Shown: piece after piece, positions 12,808 to 23,200 of the stretch | How positions within the stretch are numbered: the stretch's first letter is position 1 | How the letters are laid out: each line of letters begins with the position of its first letter | NCBI RefSeq assembly: GCF_040412425.1 | Contig: NC_089743.1 | Location: 81,347,471-81,411,470 of the forward strand | Length of the DNA: 64,000 nucleotides | DNA from: Macrobrachium rosenbergii | Lineage: Eukaryota > Arthropoda > Malacostraca > Decapoda > Palaemonidae | Direction of reading: 5' to 3' | Program-made: the position numbers and the translations under genes | Notes under the pieces: generated by a model | Told to the model about the DNA's origin: nothing | Database searches by the model: none | What the model saw: the letters and a program-made list of their open reading frames with translations, nothing else

Positions 12808-13600
12808 AATGGTCAGTGTGGGCATTAGCTTGGAAGATTAAAGACTTCCCCTCGTTACCAGAAGACGTCGCCTCGGATTGGCTTAATGTACTTTCATGTA
12901 CTGATAAGGACATTAGGATGGCTCTCAAGAGTTAGCCTCTCTCTTCACCATGGGAGTACTCAAGAAGAGGGAGCTCTGGTGCTCTTTCACCACAAAGGGC
13001 GTCACTGCTTCGCAGGAATCAGCTTTGCTCACCTCTCTGTCTTGATTGTCAGCATCTTTTCCCTCAATCCACTGTCAGCGACATTGCTGCAGATCTTCAG
13101 AAGAAAATACTCAGTACCTTTTAACTCGGTCGACTAGGGACCCCAGAGAGCTTTCAACTGTTAGCACCAAATTCGTATCTCCCCTTCAGCCGCTGTCCTT
13201 TTGTGGTAGCAGATAAAGGGCCCAATCCAGACTTAGTGTGAATCTCCGGTTCTTGTCTCGCCCATTTAAGAGATCCTTCTCCAAGTCTTCCTCATGGAAG
13301 TAAGGACCCTGCCCTCCATGCACCAGTAGGAGCCAGGCTCCTCCATTTCTGGGAGAGATGGAGTACAAGGGGAGCAGAGCAGTGGATTGTGAAAGTATTG
13401 AGAGGTTTTCTATGTCCAGGGCAAGGGCAAGCACCCATCATGCTTTGATAGCCATCGGAGTACATCCTTCGCCGTGAAGTTCTCACTGAGTAGGTAACAA
13501 CAAGCATTGTTTTCAGTGCTAGCAGTTTTTTCTATTTTCAAATTCATTACATACTAAATGTTTTGGAGTAGAATATGTCCATATATCCCACCTCCTATCA
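12808..13600 (+). other. Gag tail and 3' non-coding region of element A
   Basis: Broken frames continue the gag-like text to about 13390 (for example the DIAADLQKKILST segment near 13077). The family 3' region follows, with a ccagggcaagggca string near 13412 that parallels gcccagggcaagggca in C (23388) and gccctgatcaagggca in B (19467). The direct jump from gag to the 3' region marks the deletion that removed the polymerase and recombinase. Confidence 0.6.
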
Positions 13601-13641
13601 GTGTGGGAATTACTTTTTAAGTGACTTATATAAAAATGACA

Positions 13642-13791
13642 GTTTCACTTATACAACTTAACCGGTAGTTACATATAGCTGTCGTCTTTGACGCCACGGC
13701 AGTATTCAAATTTCGCGCTTAGCGCTATCGTTAAAAAGGTGATCCCTCTACCCCCGCCCTCTATCGGGTATCGAACCGCCCCAAGAACACG
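13642..13791 (+). repeat. Left inverted terminal repeat of DIRS B
   Basis: Begins gtttcacttatac at 13643 and runs through accggtagttacatatagct, the gacgccacggcagtattcaa segment and ctatcgggtatcgaaccg to ccaagaacac. The reverse complement of nearly all of it is found at 19866-20010. Confidence 0.92.
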
Positions 13792-13944
13792 CTCATTAGT
13801 TTTGCGTGTCGAACCGGTAATACGGTTCTGCTGCTGGTAGTATTTCTCAACAACGAACTTCTAATTCCTTTTTGGTGAAGTACTCGGTTTGTTGTTTTTG
13901 CTGGCGCTAGTTATTGCTTGAAAGTTATTATTAGTTAGACTATT

Positions 13945-16460
13945 ATGTCTGATTCTGGTTCTAGTGGTATCCGGTTTTGCAGCAAAGGCTGCAAAACCAG
14001 GCTTGTTAAGCTTAGTTTAGATCCGCACACTTCGTGCTTTTCATGCAGGGGCAAAAATGTTCTGCTGATTTGACTTGTAACGAGTGTGAACTTCTAACTT
14101 TGTCTGACTGGAGTGCTTTGGGGAAGTACATGAAGAAGCTAGAAAGAGATAGGATTAGAAGGCCTCTTTCTAGGTCTTCGAGGTCAGGAGGTAGTCAAGA
14201 GGTTTTTCAGAATCCTATTATCCCTGCTCCCCTGTAGTTCCTGTAGTTTTACCTACTCCGACACCGCTTTCTCCCAATCCTGATACCGTGTCAGTCCTTA
14301 ATGCGTTTATGTCTTCCATGCAGAAAATGGGGGACAATTTGCAGCGGTTAGTAGACCGCAGTGATAATGCGAGTGTTGTGCCTTGTGTAAGTGTTGTGGA
14401 GGAGGTAGCCGGCCCATTCACGCTCCCAGGTCTAGGCCCTGTCAGGCTCCCAGGTTCCAGGGAGAAGGCATGCCGAAAGCCGAAAGGAGGTGAGTGGGAC
14501 CTGCTCCCGAGTAGTTGCCCCTCAAGCAGTCCTGTTGCCGCTTCCCAGGCTGCTGGCCCTCACCACCTAAAAGGTGAGGAGCAGAGAGTGTCGAGTGGAT
14601 CCAGTTGGAGTCCCTCCCGCCAGAGGTTGGCGTTTTTGTGACTCTTCTAGACCTTTGAAGAGGTCTCGCCTGCTTTCTCCATTGAAGATTCCTAAGAAGA
14701 AGGCTCTTCTGGAGGATCCTTCCCCTCCTGTAGCTTTTGGGCAGAACCGAGAGGCTTTCTTCGTCGGACTCGCCTCATTGCTATCGGTGGATCCTCCCTA
14801 TCAGACGATTACATCTGAGAGGCCTGCTCCTTTGGCGCCAGCGACTCCTGTGACTCCTGTTCCTGTGGCGCCTGCTCCAGCATTCGATGAACCTCAACAG
14901 CTTGTGATTGACGGAATTAACGTTCGCGTTTGGACTCGATTTACAACTTTGTCTAAAAATCAAGTCTCTTCTTTGGCTCCTCCTACGATGCCAGCGGCGC
15001 CCACCTCAACTCCTCGCTCTGTCGCCCGGTAGCGCGCCGCTTGCGCCTCTGTTGGCGCCACCTTGGCTGCTGTGCCGATTGCGCTCCTTTGGCGCCTCCA
15101 GATACCAGCGCGCCCGCCCGACGACTATGTCTGCCGCCCGTAGCGCCGCCGCTATGCGCCTTCATTGACGCTCCTGTCGTTGTGGTACCGACGGCTCCGG
15201 CTTTGGCGCCACCTTCGGTTGTTGTATCAACTGCGCCTTTGGCGCCCGATGGCTCCTCAACAGGCTCAAACTCTTTCGTGACACAGCAAGAATATGTCAC
15301 TAGCCTTCCAGCCCCGGGGCCAGGTAACTCAAGTCTCAGTTCAAGGAGACTTGGATGAAGATGTTGTCCAGCTGGACTTATCCCCAATTTCTGACGAACT
15401 CCTCTCGGGCTTAGAGGAGCAGTGTAAGGAGGAGAAGTCTCCGCAACTCTCTTCCTACAAGAAGCTCTTGAAGTTCTTTATTGAGAACTTCCCTGATTCG
15501 TTCGCGCCCGCGGCTCCTCCGTCTCCTGGGTCCCAGTACAAGAGGGACAAGGCTTCTGTTTCTTCTTCGGACTTTACCAAACTTGTCCTGTCCGCTCTCG
15601 CGAAGAAAGGCCTTAAGAAGATGGATGCTTGGCTGGCCGAGAAGAGGGAAATTGGAAAGAACGCCTTATGTCTTCCCCTCCTCGCTGCTCCTTCCGTGAA
15701 CCGGAGTTGGTATGAGACTGGGGAAATGTTTTCCCTGGGTGTGGCTGCCTCCGCATAGGGGACTTCTCCAGTCTCATGGATGCCAGTAGGAGGACCGCAC
15801 TTAATTCTGCGAAGGTCTTCTTTACGCCCTCCGAACTGGATCAAGTTTTCAAGAGCGATTGGACTCTTGAAATTGTGAGCTTCCTGGACTGGGCGACAGG
15901 TTTTAGCCAGGAAGATTAAGGATTTTAATCTTCCTTCCGAGCTCTTGGATGATGTGGTAGGAGTAGTGGATTGCATGGATAGGGGCATCTGCGAGTAGGT
16001 AGTAGAACTGGCCTCTTTATTTACGACAGGGGTTCTCAAAAAGAGGCAACTTTGGTGCTCCTTCCTAGCAAAAGGTGTTTCTTCAAGCCAGAAGTCGGCT
16101 CTCTTGTTTTCTCCTTTAAACAAGGCTCATCTGTTTCCGCAAGAGTTGGTTGCTGCAATTTCCCAGGCGTTAGCCCAGAAGTCAACCCAGGATCTTTGTC
16201 GCAGTCTGCCAAGAAAGCGAAGAGACCTGTGCTTTCTACCGCTTCTGTGCGCGGTGTTTCGGCCCCCGCTCTCGTATGGACAGTATAAAGGAAGACCTCT
16301 AAACGTGTTTTTGGCAGGGCCAGAGGAAAAGGCAAAGCCACGCCTAGAACCTCGACGGCCCCAGAGAAGAAATGAACCTTTTGTCCTCCATTCAGCTGTA
16401 GGAGCCAGACTGCAAAGGTTCTGGCAAGAGTGGCAACAGATCTCGGCAGACCCTTGACGA
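13945..16460 (+). pseudogene. DIRS gag (element B), frameshifted
   Basis: Start ATG at 13945 (MSDSGSSGIRFCSKGC). The Cys-rich N-terminal domain continues to SCFSCRG near 14050, a frameshift follows, and the frame resumes with KCSADLTCNEC and a basic segment (KKLERDRIRR) near 14130. A long Ala/Pro/Thr-rich low-complexity middle (about 14820-15250) follows. The C-terminal region at 15294-15758 has NFPDSFAPAAPPS and DAWLAEKRE. Broken frames, including LDWATG near 15885, reach about 16460. The Cys spacing suggests a zinc-binding N-terminus shared with elements A and D. Not functional as it stands. Confidence 0.82.
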
Positions 16461-16489
16461 TCCAAGTTTTAAAAGAAGGATATGCCATC

Positions 16490-17400
16490 CCTTCCTTTCC
16501 AAACCTCCTTTAGTGGAGGCTCCAGTTTTTTACAGGCGCATTCTCGCACAACTCGCTAAACTAGACGCCCTTCGCTTCAGAAGTCCGAGCCATGCTGGAG
16601 AAGGAAGCGATAGAACTGCTTCATGCCCTCTATCTCCAGGTTTCTACAATCGTCTGTTCCTGGTTACGAAAGCATCAGGGGATGGAGACCCGCCCTGACG
16701 TGTGAGGCGTTGAATGTCTTCGCTCAGAAGACAAAATTCTCCATGGAGACAACTCAGTCGGTCTTGGCGTCTTTTACATCAGGGGATTGATGGTTTCGAT
16801 AGACCTCCAAGACGCTTATTTTCACGTCCCGATACACCCAGCTTCAAGGAAGTTCCTGAGGTTCGTCTTCGAGGGACAGTTTCATCAGTTCCGTTCCTCT
16901 GCTGCTTCGTCTGTCGACAGCCCCGCAAGTTTTCACAAGGATCCTGTTGTCAGCAGCCAGACATCTTCACCTTGAAGGAATTCGAGTTTCCATGTACTCG
17001 ACGATTGGCTGCTCAAAGCTGCTTCGAGGGAGAGCTGTTTGGCGGACCTATCAAAGACTCTTCATTAACGAAGTCTCTAGGCCTCATTATCAACGAGAAG
17101 AAGTCTTGCCTTACTCCCAGTCAGCAGATTGTCTATTTGGGAGTGAGTCTGGACTCTCAGACTTTTCAGGCTTTTCTGTCCAACCAACGGATAGCCTCAT
17201 GCCTGCAGAAGATCGACGACTTTCTGCAGAGGAAGATTTGTTCCGCGAACGAATGGATGAGCCTCGTGGGAACCTTAACTTCAGTGGAGAAGTTTGTAAA
17301 ACTGGGGCGCTTTAAACCTGAGACCACTGCAGTTTTACCTGCAAGAGAAGTGGCCCAGGAAACAGTTCCCGGACTCCTTCACATTCGCCATTTCGAAAAG
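16490..17400 (+). pseudogene. DIRS reverse transcriptase (element B), frameshifted
   Basis: Copies element RNA into DNA. Visible blocks are PGFYNRLFLVTKASG near 16637-16681, VSIDLQDAYFHVPIHP at about 16792-16839 (first catalytic Asp region), and VLDDWLLKA read from 16994 in a different frame, which keeps the catalytic DD pair typical of DIRS/Ngaro enzymes (usually YLDDWL). A C-terminal block follows: YLGVSLDSQTFQAFLS near 17140 and NEWMSLVGTLTSVEKF near 17250. At least three frame changes occur (about 16700, 16975 and 17040), so no complete enzyme is encoded. Confidence 0.88.
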
Positions 17401-18150
17401 ATAAAGGAGTGCCTCCGTTGGTGGAGGTCAGAAGGAAGGCTGTCACAAGGACTTCTCTTCAGCTTCCGAACCCAGACCTAACTCTTTTTCCGACGCCGAC
17501 AAGGGCTGGGGAGCGACTATGGGGACAAAAGAAGTTTCGGGGCCAGTGGCAAAGAGAAGAGAGAAACTGGCATATCAATCGAAAGGAACTAAAAGCGGTT
17601 CACTTAGCCCTGTTAGCCTTTCAAAAAGAAGTGGAAGGCAATGCGTCTTGGTCCAGGCGGACAACACGCACCGCTCTGGCATACATTCGAAACAGGGGCA
17701 CTCACTCGTGGTCCTCCACGAGACCTCGAGGGAGCTTCTAGTTTGGACGCAGGAGATCGGGACCAGACTAGTAACGAGATTCATTCAAGGGGAGAAAATG
17801 TAGCAGCGGACCTTCTCAGCAGAAAGAACCAGGTCCTATCCAACGAGTGGACTTTACATCCCCTAGTTTGCGCAGGAGCTTTGGAAGATATGGGGACGTC
17901 CGCTCATAGATCTCTTTGCAACCGACAAAACGACTCGGCTGCCCCTTTACTGCTCTCCAGTTCCAGACAACAAAGCGGTTTTCGTGGATGCAATGTTCAT
18001 GGACTGGTCGGACCTGACCTGTATGCCTTTCCCCCGCTCAAGATCCCAAGGCGGCAAGTAATCTCAAGTTCTCAAGCCATCAAACGCAAGGATGACTCTG
18101 GTGGCTCCATTCTGGCCGTCCAGGAGTGGTTCCCGACCTTCTAAACCTAC
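17401..18150 (+). pseudogene. DIRS RNase H and linker region (element B)
   Basis: RNase H removes the RNA template strand. A DADKGWG-like string is readable near 17495, WHINRKELKAVHLALLAF near 17570-17622 supplies the family Glu, and QADNTHRSGIHS/TALAYIRNRGTHS near 17655-17705 supplies the Asp-Asn block across a frame change. The linker that follows carries LYAFPPLKI near 18020 and further frames ending WFPTF at 18144. That segment is conserved between reverse transcriptase/RNase H and recombinase in DIRS elements. I do not claim a methyltransferase here because I cannot see its motif clearly. Confidence 0.75.
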
Positions 18151-19318
18151 TGTCAAACTTTCCGAGACTTCTGCCAGAGAGACCAGATTTACTCAGACAG
18201 CCGCATGACTTTAAGAGGTTCCACCAAAACTTGTCCGCTTCTTCATCTTGTCGCCTGCAGACTGTCAGGAGACTCATCAGAAAGAGAGGCTTTTTCAAGA
18301 GAGGCTTTGGAAGCTATCGCGAAGCCAAGAAGAGAATCCTCCGACAATGTTTACCAGGCGAAGTGGACACAGTTTAGGTCCTGGTGTCGAAGAGAAGGCG
18401 TGTCTTCTTCTTCGACGCCTATAGCCCAGATGGCCGATTTTCTCTTGTTCCTCCACAGAGAGAAAAGCTTGCTGTACCTACCATTAAAGGGTATAGAGCC
18501 ATGTTAGCTTCGGTCTTTCGACATAGGGGTCTTGAAGTGTCTTTGAGTCAAGACCTTTCAGATCTGATTAGATCATTTAATACGTCAAAGAGAGACCAGA
18601 AGAGACCAGTGGCGTGGAATCTTGACGTAGTGCTGAGATGGTTACGGCCTCAGTCCTTTGAACCGATGGCTAACATCTCCTTGAAGGATCTCACAAAAAG
18701 ACTTTTTGGTAGCTCTGGCTACGGGCCAGGAGAGTAAGTGAGCTACATGCGATTGACAAAAGAGTAGGCTTTGCTAAGGGAAGGCAGTATGTATGTCTAC
18801 TCTTGGTTTCTTAGCCAAGAACGAAGACCCGTCTAGACCTTGGCCAAGAGAGTTCAAATTAAGGACCTTTCCCAATTGGTCGGTCCCAAGAACCCGAAGG
18901 TACCTCTGCCCTGTGAGAGCTCTCAAGTTCTACGCTCAGAGAACGGTAAGAAGCTCAGAGGTCCCAATGACCACCTCTGGTGCTCGGTTAGAGATCCTTC
19001 TAGGCCTCTCTAAGAATGCCCTTTCTTTCTTTTTGAGAAGCCTGATAAAAAGAAGCTCATGAGCAGTGTGCTGACTCGGAGATGAGTATTCTTAAGGTAA
19101 AAGCGCACGAGATTAGAGCGGTTTCGACTTCTGTAGCCTTTAGCAGAAACTTATCTGTGAAGGACTTGGTTAAGTCCACCTTTTGGAGATGCAAGTCAGT
19201 GTTTGCATCGCATTATTTAGTGGACGTGGCAAACTGTTTTCAAGAGTGCAGTACGATGGGGCCCTTTATTGCGACTGACACGGTGTTGGGGGAGGGTGAA
19301 AAGGAGTCCGCTCCTTAA
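18150..19318 (+). pseudogene. DIRS tyrosine recombinase (element B), frameshifted
   Basis: Would integrate the circular DNA intermediate by Tyr-mediated strand exchange. The N-terminal arm-like region is readable as YQAKWTQFRSWCRREG near 18350-18398 and PTIKGYRAMLASVFRHRG near 18480-18532. A core follows with PVAWNLDVVLRWL near 18607 and the SFEPM segment. At about 18730 an extra base falls at the first catalytic Arg segment, after which VSELHAIDKRVGFAKG follows in another frame. AKNEDPSRPW (near 18813), LCPVRALKFYAQRT (near 18904) and KNALSFFLRSLI come next. The final segment (19082-19315) has H-E-I-R at 19106-19117 and the nucleophile Tyr in SHYL at 19214-19216. HxxR and Tyr are present; the frame is broken in at least three places. 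Confidence 0.9.
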
Positions 19319-19730
19319 CTAACATTTTCACCTTGGTGTTGGGGTTGTTGTTTTTTGAAGGTTGCCTGGAGATACATGATGTGTTAGTATCTTCCAGTTT
19401 TTAATCTTTGGTATTGGTTTTATGGTAATGTTAGGTGATCCTCGCTTTGTTGTTCGTTGTACCGCGCCCTGATCAAGGGCATCAGACTTGTCCGTGCGCA
19501 GCCATGTTCTCTACGGCAGGTACTGTTTTTTTATTGTGTCCGACACACGGATCCCTTTTTATATCCTCTCGGCACAATATAAAGGCCAGCAGACTACAGA
19601 GGCAGTAACCACTGAGTCAGCTACCTTTAAAGGTAAGGAACCTATGTCTAACTTGTTGCAAGTAGATAATTCCAAGAATTTTATTAGCTGCCAGTGCCCC
19701 ACCTCCTCAAGGTGCCAATCAGCTATATGT

Positions 19731-19812
19731 AACTACCGGGTAAGTTGTATAAGTGAAAATGAAATTTTATGATAAAATAACGTTTCACTTATACTTACCC
19801 GGTAGTTACATA
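19731..19812 (+). repeat. Internal complementary region (ICR) of DIRS B
   Basis: The first half (agctatatgtaactaccggg through gtaagttgtataagtg) is the reverse complement of the outer left terminus at 13643-13680. The second half (gtttcacttatacttacccg through gtagttaca) is the reverse complement of the outer right terminus at 19983-20010. The two are joined by an AT-rich core (atgaaattttatgataaaataac). This restates the circle junction and is the hallmark of DIRS-type elements. Confidence 0.92.
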
Positions 19813-19865
19813 ATCATAACCTCCCTCCTCCCCTCACCTGGGCAGTTGGGCAAAAACTTATGACA

Positions 19866-20033
19866 TGTTCTTGGGACGGTTCCTGATACCCGATAGAGGG
19901 CGGGGTAGAGGATCACCTTTGTAACGATAGCGCTAGCGCCAAATTTGAATACTGCCGTGACGTCAAAGACGACAGCTATATGTAACTACCGGGTAAGTAT
20001 AGTGAAACGTTATTTTATCATAAAAATTTCATT
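19866..20033 (-). repeat. Right inverted terminal repeat of DIRS B
   Basis: Starts tgttcttgggacggttcc, passes through cccgatagagggcgggg, the tttgaatactgccgtgacgt segment and agctatatgtaactaccggg, and ends with gtgaaacgttattttatcat plus an aaaatttcat tail that is lacking on the left side. Inverted relative to 13642-13791. Confidence 0.92.
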
Positions 20034-20217
20034 TTTATAATAAAATAAGGTTTTATTTAAGTAATTTACGAAATAATTACATAGCTATAGTTTTCACTTT
20101 AACGGTAGCTTAGATTCAAATTTCGCAGGTAGTGCTTCAGTATAGTTTGTGTAGGTGATCAGGCTGTCCCACTAACGGAATATTGGAACGACCTAGCAAA
20201 CAATTCTAATTCGTTTC
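20024..20217 (+). repeat. Left inverted terminal repeat of DIRS C
   Basis: Contains ataataaaataaggtttta, taattacatagctatagttt, tcactttaacggtagcttag, gtgtaggtgatcaggctgtc and acctagcaaacaattc. The reverse complement lies at 23850-24042 (gaattgtttgctaggtcg ... ctaagctgccgttaaagtgg ... tgtaattacttggtaagt). Confidence 0.92.
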
Positions 20218-20454
20218 CTGCCATCCATGGTGACAACACTTGGTCTGGCGGTAGCCTTTTTCGATATTTTCCGATTATTACCGGATTCAATGGAGGATTC
20301 TTTAAATCAGCCATCGGAACGCATATATTATAGCCTTCAAGCTGAAATCTTTCAGGATGAGTTTTTTCTTACTTTGTTTTACGTTGATTCAGTCATCATC
20401 GAGCCGCCGGTAAACGATGCCATTTGCATTGATGGTTTGTTTACCTGTTAGGCT

Positions 20455-21165
20455 TTTGCGGTGCCGATAATAGTTTTGCCTTAAAAGTAATTCTTGGATG
20501 TTGCGACATTCCATTTTGAAAGTAATTTGTATGTTACGCATTTTCATTTGGCCATAACTTTGGCAATTTATGAATTGTTTTCCGCCTATAAACTACTAGC
20601 GAGCCGCTGATAATAGTTTTGTTTTTAAAAGTAATTCTTGATTGTTACGACACTCCATTATAAAGTAACTGGTCTAGATACTCTTATAAAATAATTGGTC
20701 TATGTTAGGTTTTATGTTAGGCCATAACCTTTGCAATTTATGAATTGTTTTACGCCCTTAATATACTAGCAAGCCAAAGATATAGTTTTGCCTTAAAAGT
20801 AATTCTCATATGTTGCAGCATCTCATTATTAAGTAATTGGTGTAGCCTATGTTACGTTTTCTCATTAGGCATTAGCTTTTGCAATTCATAAACTGTTTAT
20901 TGACCATAGGCTACTGGTGAGACGCCGATAATGTTTTTTGCTTTAAAGTCTTTTTCAGATGTTACTACGTTGCATTACTATCTTTCATTAAGCCATAATT
21001 TTGGCAATTTATGGTTTGTTTATCGGCCATATGCTTCGCGCAAGCCACCGATAATTGCCTTGAAAGTAGTTCTTGGGTATTTTGCCATTACAGTAAACCT
21101 GTAACTTTTGCAATTATGATTTATTTACCGGCCCTATGCTTCCTGGAAGCCTCCGGCAAATAACA
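20455..21165 (+). repeat. ~110-170-bp degenerate tandem array inside DIRS C
   Basis: A unit beginning gccgataatagttttgcctt and ending with a tttgcaatttatgaattgtt / ctactagcgag segment recurs with starts near 20462, 20605, 20772, 20932, 21045 and 21150. Each copy also carries an aaaagtaattcttg and a cattaggccataactttt-like segment. Five to six diverged copies; no coding frame runs through them. Confidence 0.8.
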
Positions 21166-21489
21166 ATTTTGACATAACCATCACATCTTCCTTTAGAGAA
21201 CTGAAAGTGTTAGGCAGAAAGTAGTAAGGAGAGAATTGGTGGTTTTTGTTGGCGGCTACGAGTTAACGTTCTCGACAGCCAAGAACCAGCTCATGCTACG
21301 AACCTTGCTTGCACCGATCTCGGGTGCCAGCTTTGTCCCCAGCACCCTCTCTCATGTGCTCGGCGCCAGCGCTATCTCCCTGGCACCAATTCTCTCCTAC
21401 TACCCATCTTACCACATGCTCCTACACCTGGCTCCCTTGCTTCCCTTTCCATACCTTTGCCAGTCTTCTGTCTTGGTTAACAGATGTTA

Positions 21490-21900
21490 ACCTTGTTATA
21501 GTGAAGTGTAACGCAGTAGAGGAGGTGAATACTCGTCCCCCGATACTCCTAGACAGAAGGTCCCTGTCAAACTCCCCTGCAAACGTGGGAGGAGGCAAAC
21601 TGTAAGTCCAAGGGAGGTTGGGGGGTTTCACATGGGTTGTTACCCCCTCAGTCGAGCCTGTTGTGGTCTCAGGTATCGGCAGACAGCCACTGGACAGGTG
21701 TCTTGTTGGGTGTGTAGTGGAGGAGGTAACTATCTGGCCCTATTGGACTTCATAAACCCAGTCCCTGATAAACTCCCCTGCAAACCTGGGAGGAGGCATA
21801 CTGTCGGTCCATGTGAGTCCAAAAGGGTTTTGCCCAAAACTGTATCTTCTCAGACAACCTAGCTTCAGAGATACTACCACAGGGGTCTGCTCTTGCCCAG
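21490..21900 (+). pseudogene. Gag-like remnant with internal duplication (element C)
   Basis: The text gtagaggaggtgaatactcg, aaactcccctgcaaacgtgg and gaggcaaactgtaagtcc parallels the gag of element A near 11590-11680 and that of B near 14395-14490. Within C it is duplicated: aaactcccctgcaaac occurs at about 21570 and 21770, with gtggaggaggtaactatc near 21717. No open frame spans it. Confidence 0.65.
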
Positions 21901-21989
21901 ACAGGTGCTGGACTGTCCATAGGATTGTCTTTCGAAGAGTCTTCAAGGCGTGTTGCAGAGGTTATTGCAAGATTCAGAAGTCACCCCCT

Positions 21990-22800
21990 TCCTCCATCTC
22001 GCAGACTAAGTGGTCATCTTCCAAAGCTGGTGTCTCAGACTCTTCGCCTCTTCTTTTTAGACATCTCTGACCCTGCTGCAGATTACCTCATTGTTTCTGA
22101 GAAGATCTAGGTTCTCTTGCTTTCCTTGAAGAGGTACCTATCTATACTTATCTCTTGGTTAAGCACAGAGACCTGGATCTTTCATCTTCTCAAAGACCTC
22201 GCAAGCCTTTTTCACACCCAGCTAGGAAGCAAGAGATGTATTATCCTCGTTTTTTCCTTTGATTTTAGCCAAGAATGAGGATTCATCTGAGACCTGGATC
22301 CGTTCTTTCTCCCTTAGAGCTTAACGGACATCCTTGGCTTCCAGGAACTCTGGCCAGCTCCCGAAGGCATATGCTTCAAGCACCCAGGAGCGCTCACCAA
22401 CTCTGAGGGAAAAGAGTGGACTCTCTGCCCAATTGGAGTTTTTTTTTTTTAGGTATTTACTTGAACTGGACTTGATAATCAAGAGGGCTTTCTTGTCCTT
22501 TGATGTTTGGTCAAGAACCCCTCTCCCTTGGATGAAGATTGCAGTGTCCTTCATCCTTAAGAGAATTTCTGAAACATTCAGATTCAGAAGAACAACTTTG
22601 CCTTCTTTTAGTGAAAGCTAAGATTACCTGAGCAGCCTCTGCTTCTTTAGCTTTAAGCTTTCAGGCACATATGTCTCTTACTTCCGTTTGGCATCAGCCT
22701 GCTGGAAATATATCGTCCTTCACGTCTCACAGGCACACATGGCCATTACTTCCATTCTGCATCGACCTACTGGAAGTATAATCGTCCTTCACATCTCACT
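21990..22800 (+). pseudogene. Tyrosine recombinase remnant (element C)
   Basis: Readable pieces align by eye with the recombinase of element B: AKNEDSSETW near 22268 (B: AKNEDPSRPW), SAQLE...YLLELD near 22420-22480 (B: LCPVRALKFYAQRT), KIAVSFILKRISE near 22535-22572 (B: KNALSFFLRSLI) and AASASLALSFQAHMSLTS near 22635-22690 (B: RAVSTSVAFSRNLSVKDL). The last segment is tandemly duplicated (see 22668-22803). The catalytic His/Arg and Tyr positions are lost or unreadable, so it is inactive. Confidence 0.7.
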
Positions 22801-22803
22801 ATC
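22668..22803 (+). repeat. ~68-bp tandem duplication in recombinase remnant
   Basis: The segment caggcacatatgtctcttac ... atcgtccttcacgtctcac is followed directly by a diverged second copy, caggcacacatggccattac ... atcgtccttcacatctcac. Confidence 0.8.
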
Positions 22804-22829
22804 TTAAGAAGTGAAACCTGAACTTCTAT

Positions 22830-23200
22830 CTCTGCTGGCACCTAGCTCTTCAGGTGCCAGCTACAGTTTGTTGCCAGCTTTAGAGCTTCCAGAGCCTCGA
22901 GCTGCTAGCTTGCCTGGCAGCCAGCTCACCTGGCGCCAGCTACAAGTCTGGCCCCAGCTATAGAACCCCCAGCGCCCAGAGCTTCGGGCTCCCCTGGTGC
23001 TCAGCTTGCCTGGCACCAGCTATAGTCTGGCGCCAACTTTAGGGAGCTTAAGGCTTTCGGGATCTCCCAGCAGCTCAGCTGGTGCCCAGCTTGCTTGGTG
23101 CCAGCTACAGTCTGGCACCAGTGATATTTTTACCAATCCGCGAGCTTCCACAGCTCGCCTGGTGTCAGTTAAGTAGCGTGTAAATTCTGCAGTACCACAA
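22830..23200 (+). repeat. ctggcgccagct-type short repeat, element C
   Basis: Strings such as cacctggcgccagctac, cttgcctggcaccagctata and gcttgcttggtgccagctac recur about every 40-60 bp. They resemble the Ala/Pro-coding low-complexity part of DIRS gag (compare the tggcgccagcg strings in B near 14835), but no frame is open. Confidence 0.7.

Larger units (their letters stand above)
10615..13641 (+). mobile_element. DIRS-like retrotransposon A, gag-only deletion derivative
   Basis: The left inverted terminal repeat (from about 10615, core acttaccaagtaattac) matches the termini of element C downstream, so A and C are one family. The interior holds gag remnants and the family's 3' non-coding tail (caacaagcattg...tcattacat, 13497-13553, also present in C). 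The sequence then enters the first half of the internal complementary region (ttaagtgacttatataaaaatgac, ending at 13641) and stops abruptly where element B begins. Reverse transcriptase, RNase H and recombinase are absent, which implies an internal deletion. No right terminal repeat of A was found. Confidence 0.85.
13642..20033 (+). mobile_element. DIRS-like retrotransposon B, structurally near-complete
   Basis: A ~6.4-kb element with inverted terminal repeats (left 13642-13791, right 19866-20033), gag, reverse transcriptase, RNase H, tyrosine recombinase and an internal complementary region (19731-19812) just before the right terminus. This order and the split inverted-repeat architecture are diagnostic of DIRS-type elements, which integrate a circular DNA by a tyrosine recombinase instead of a DDE integrase. 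All frames carry frameshifts. It is placed exactly in the ICR core of element A, and its right end abuts the left terminus of element C. Confidence 0.93.

Noticed and set aside
15000..15390. Overlapping Ala/Pro-rich frames on both strands as separate genes
   Set aside because: GC-rich low complexity of the DIRS gag middle region opens all frames; not independent genes.
17800..18150. Methyltransferase domain expected in some DIRS elements
   Set aside because: Only the LYAFPPLKI-type linker text is readable; no clear methyltransferase motif could be shown.
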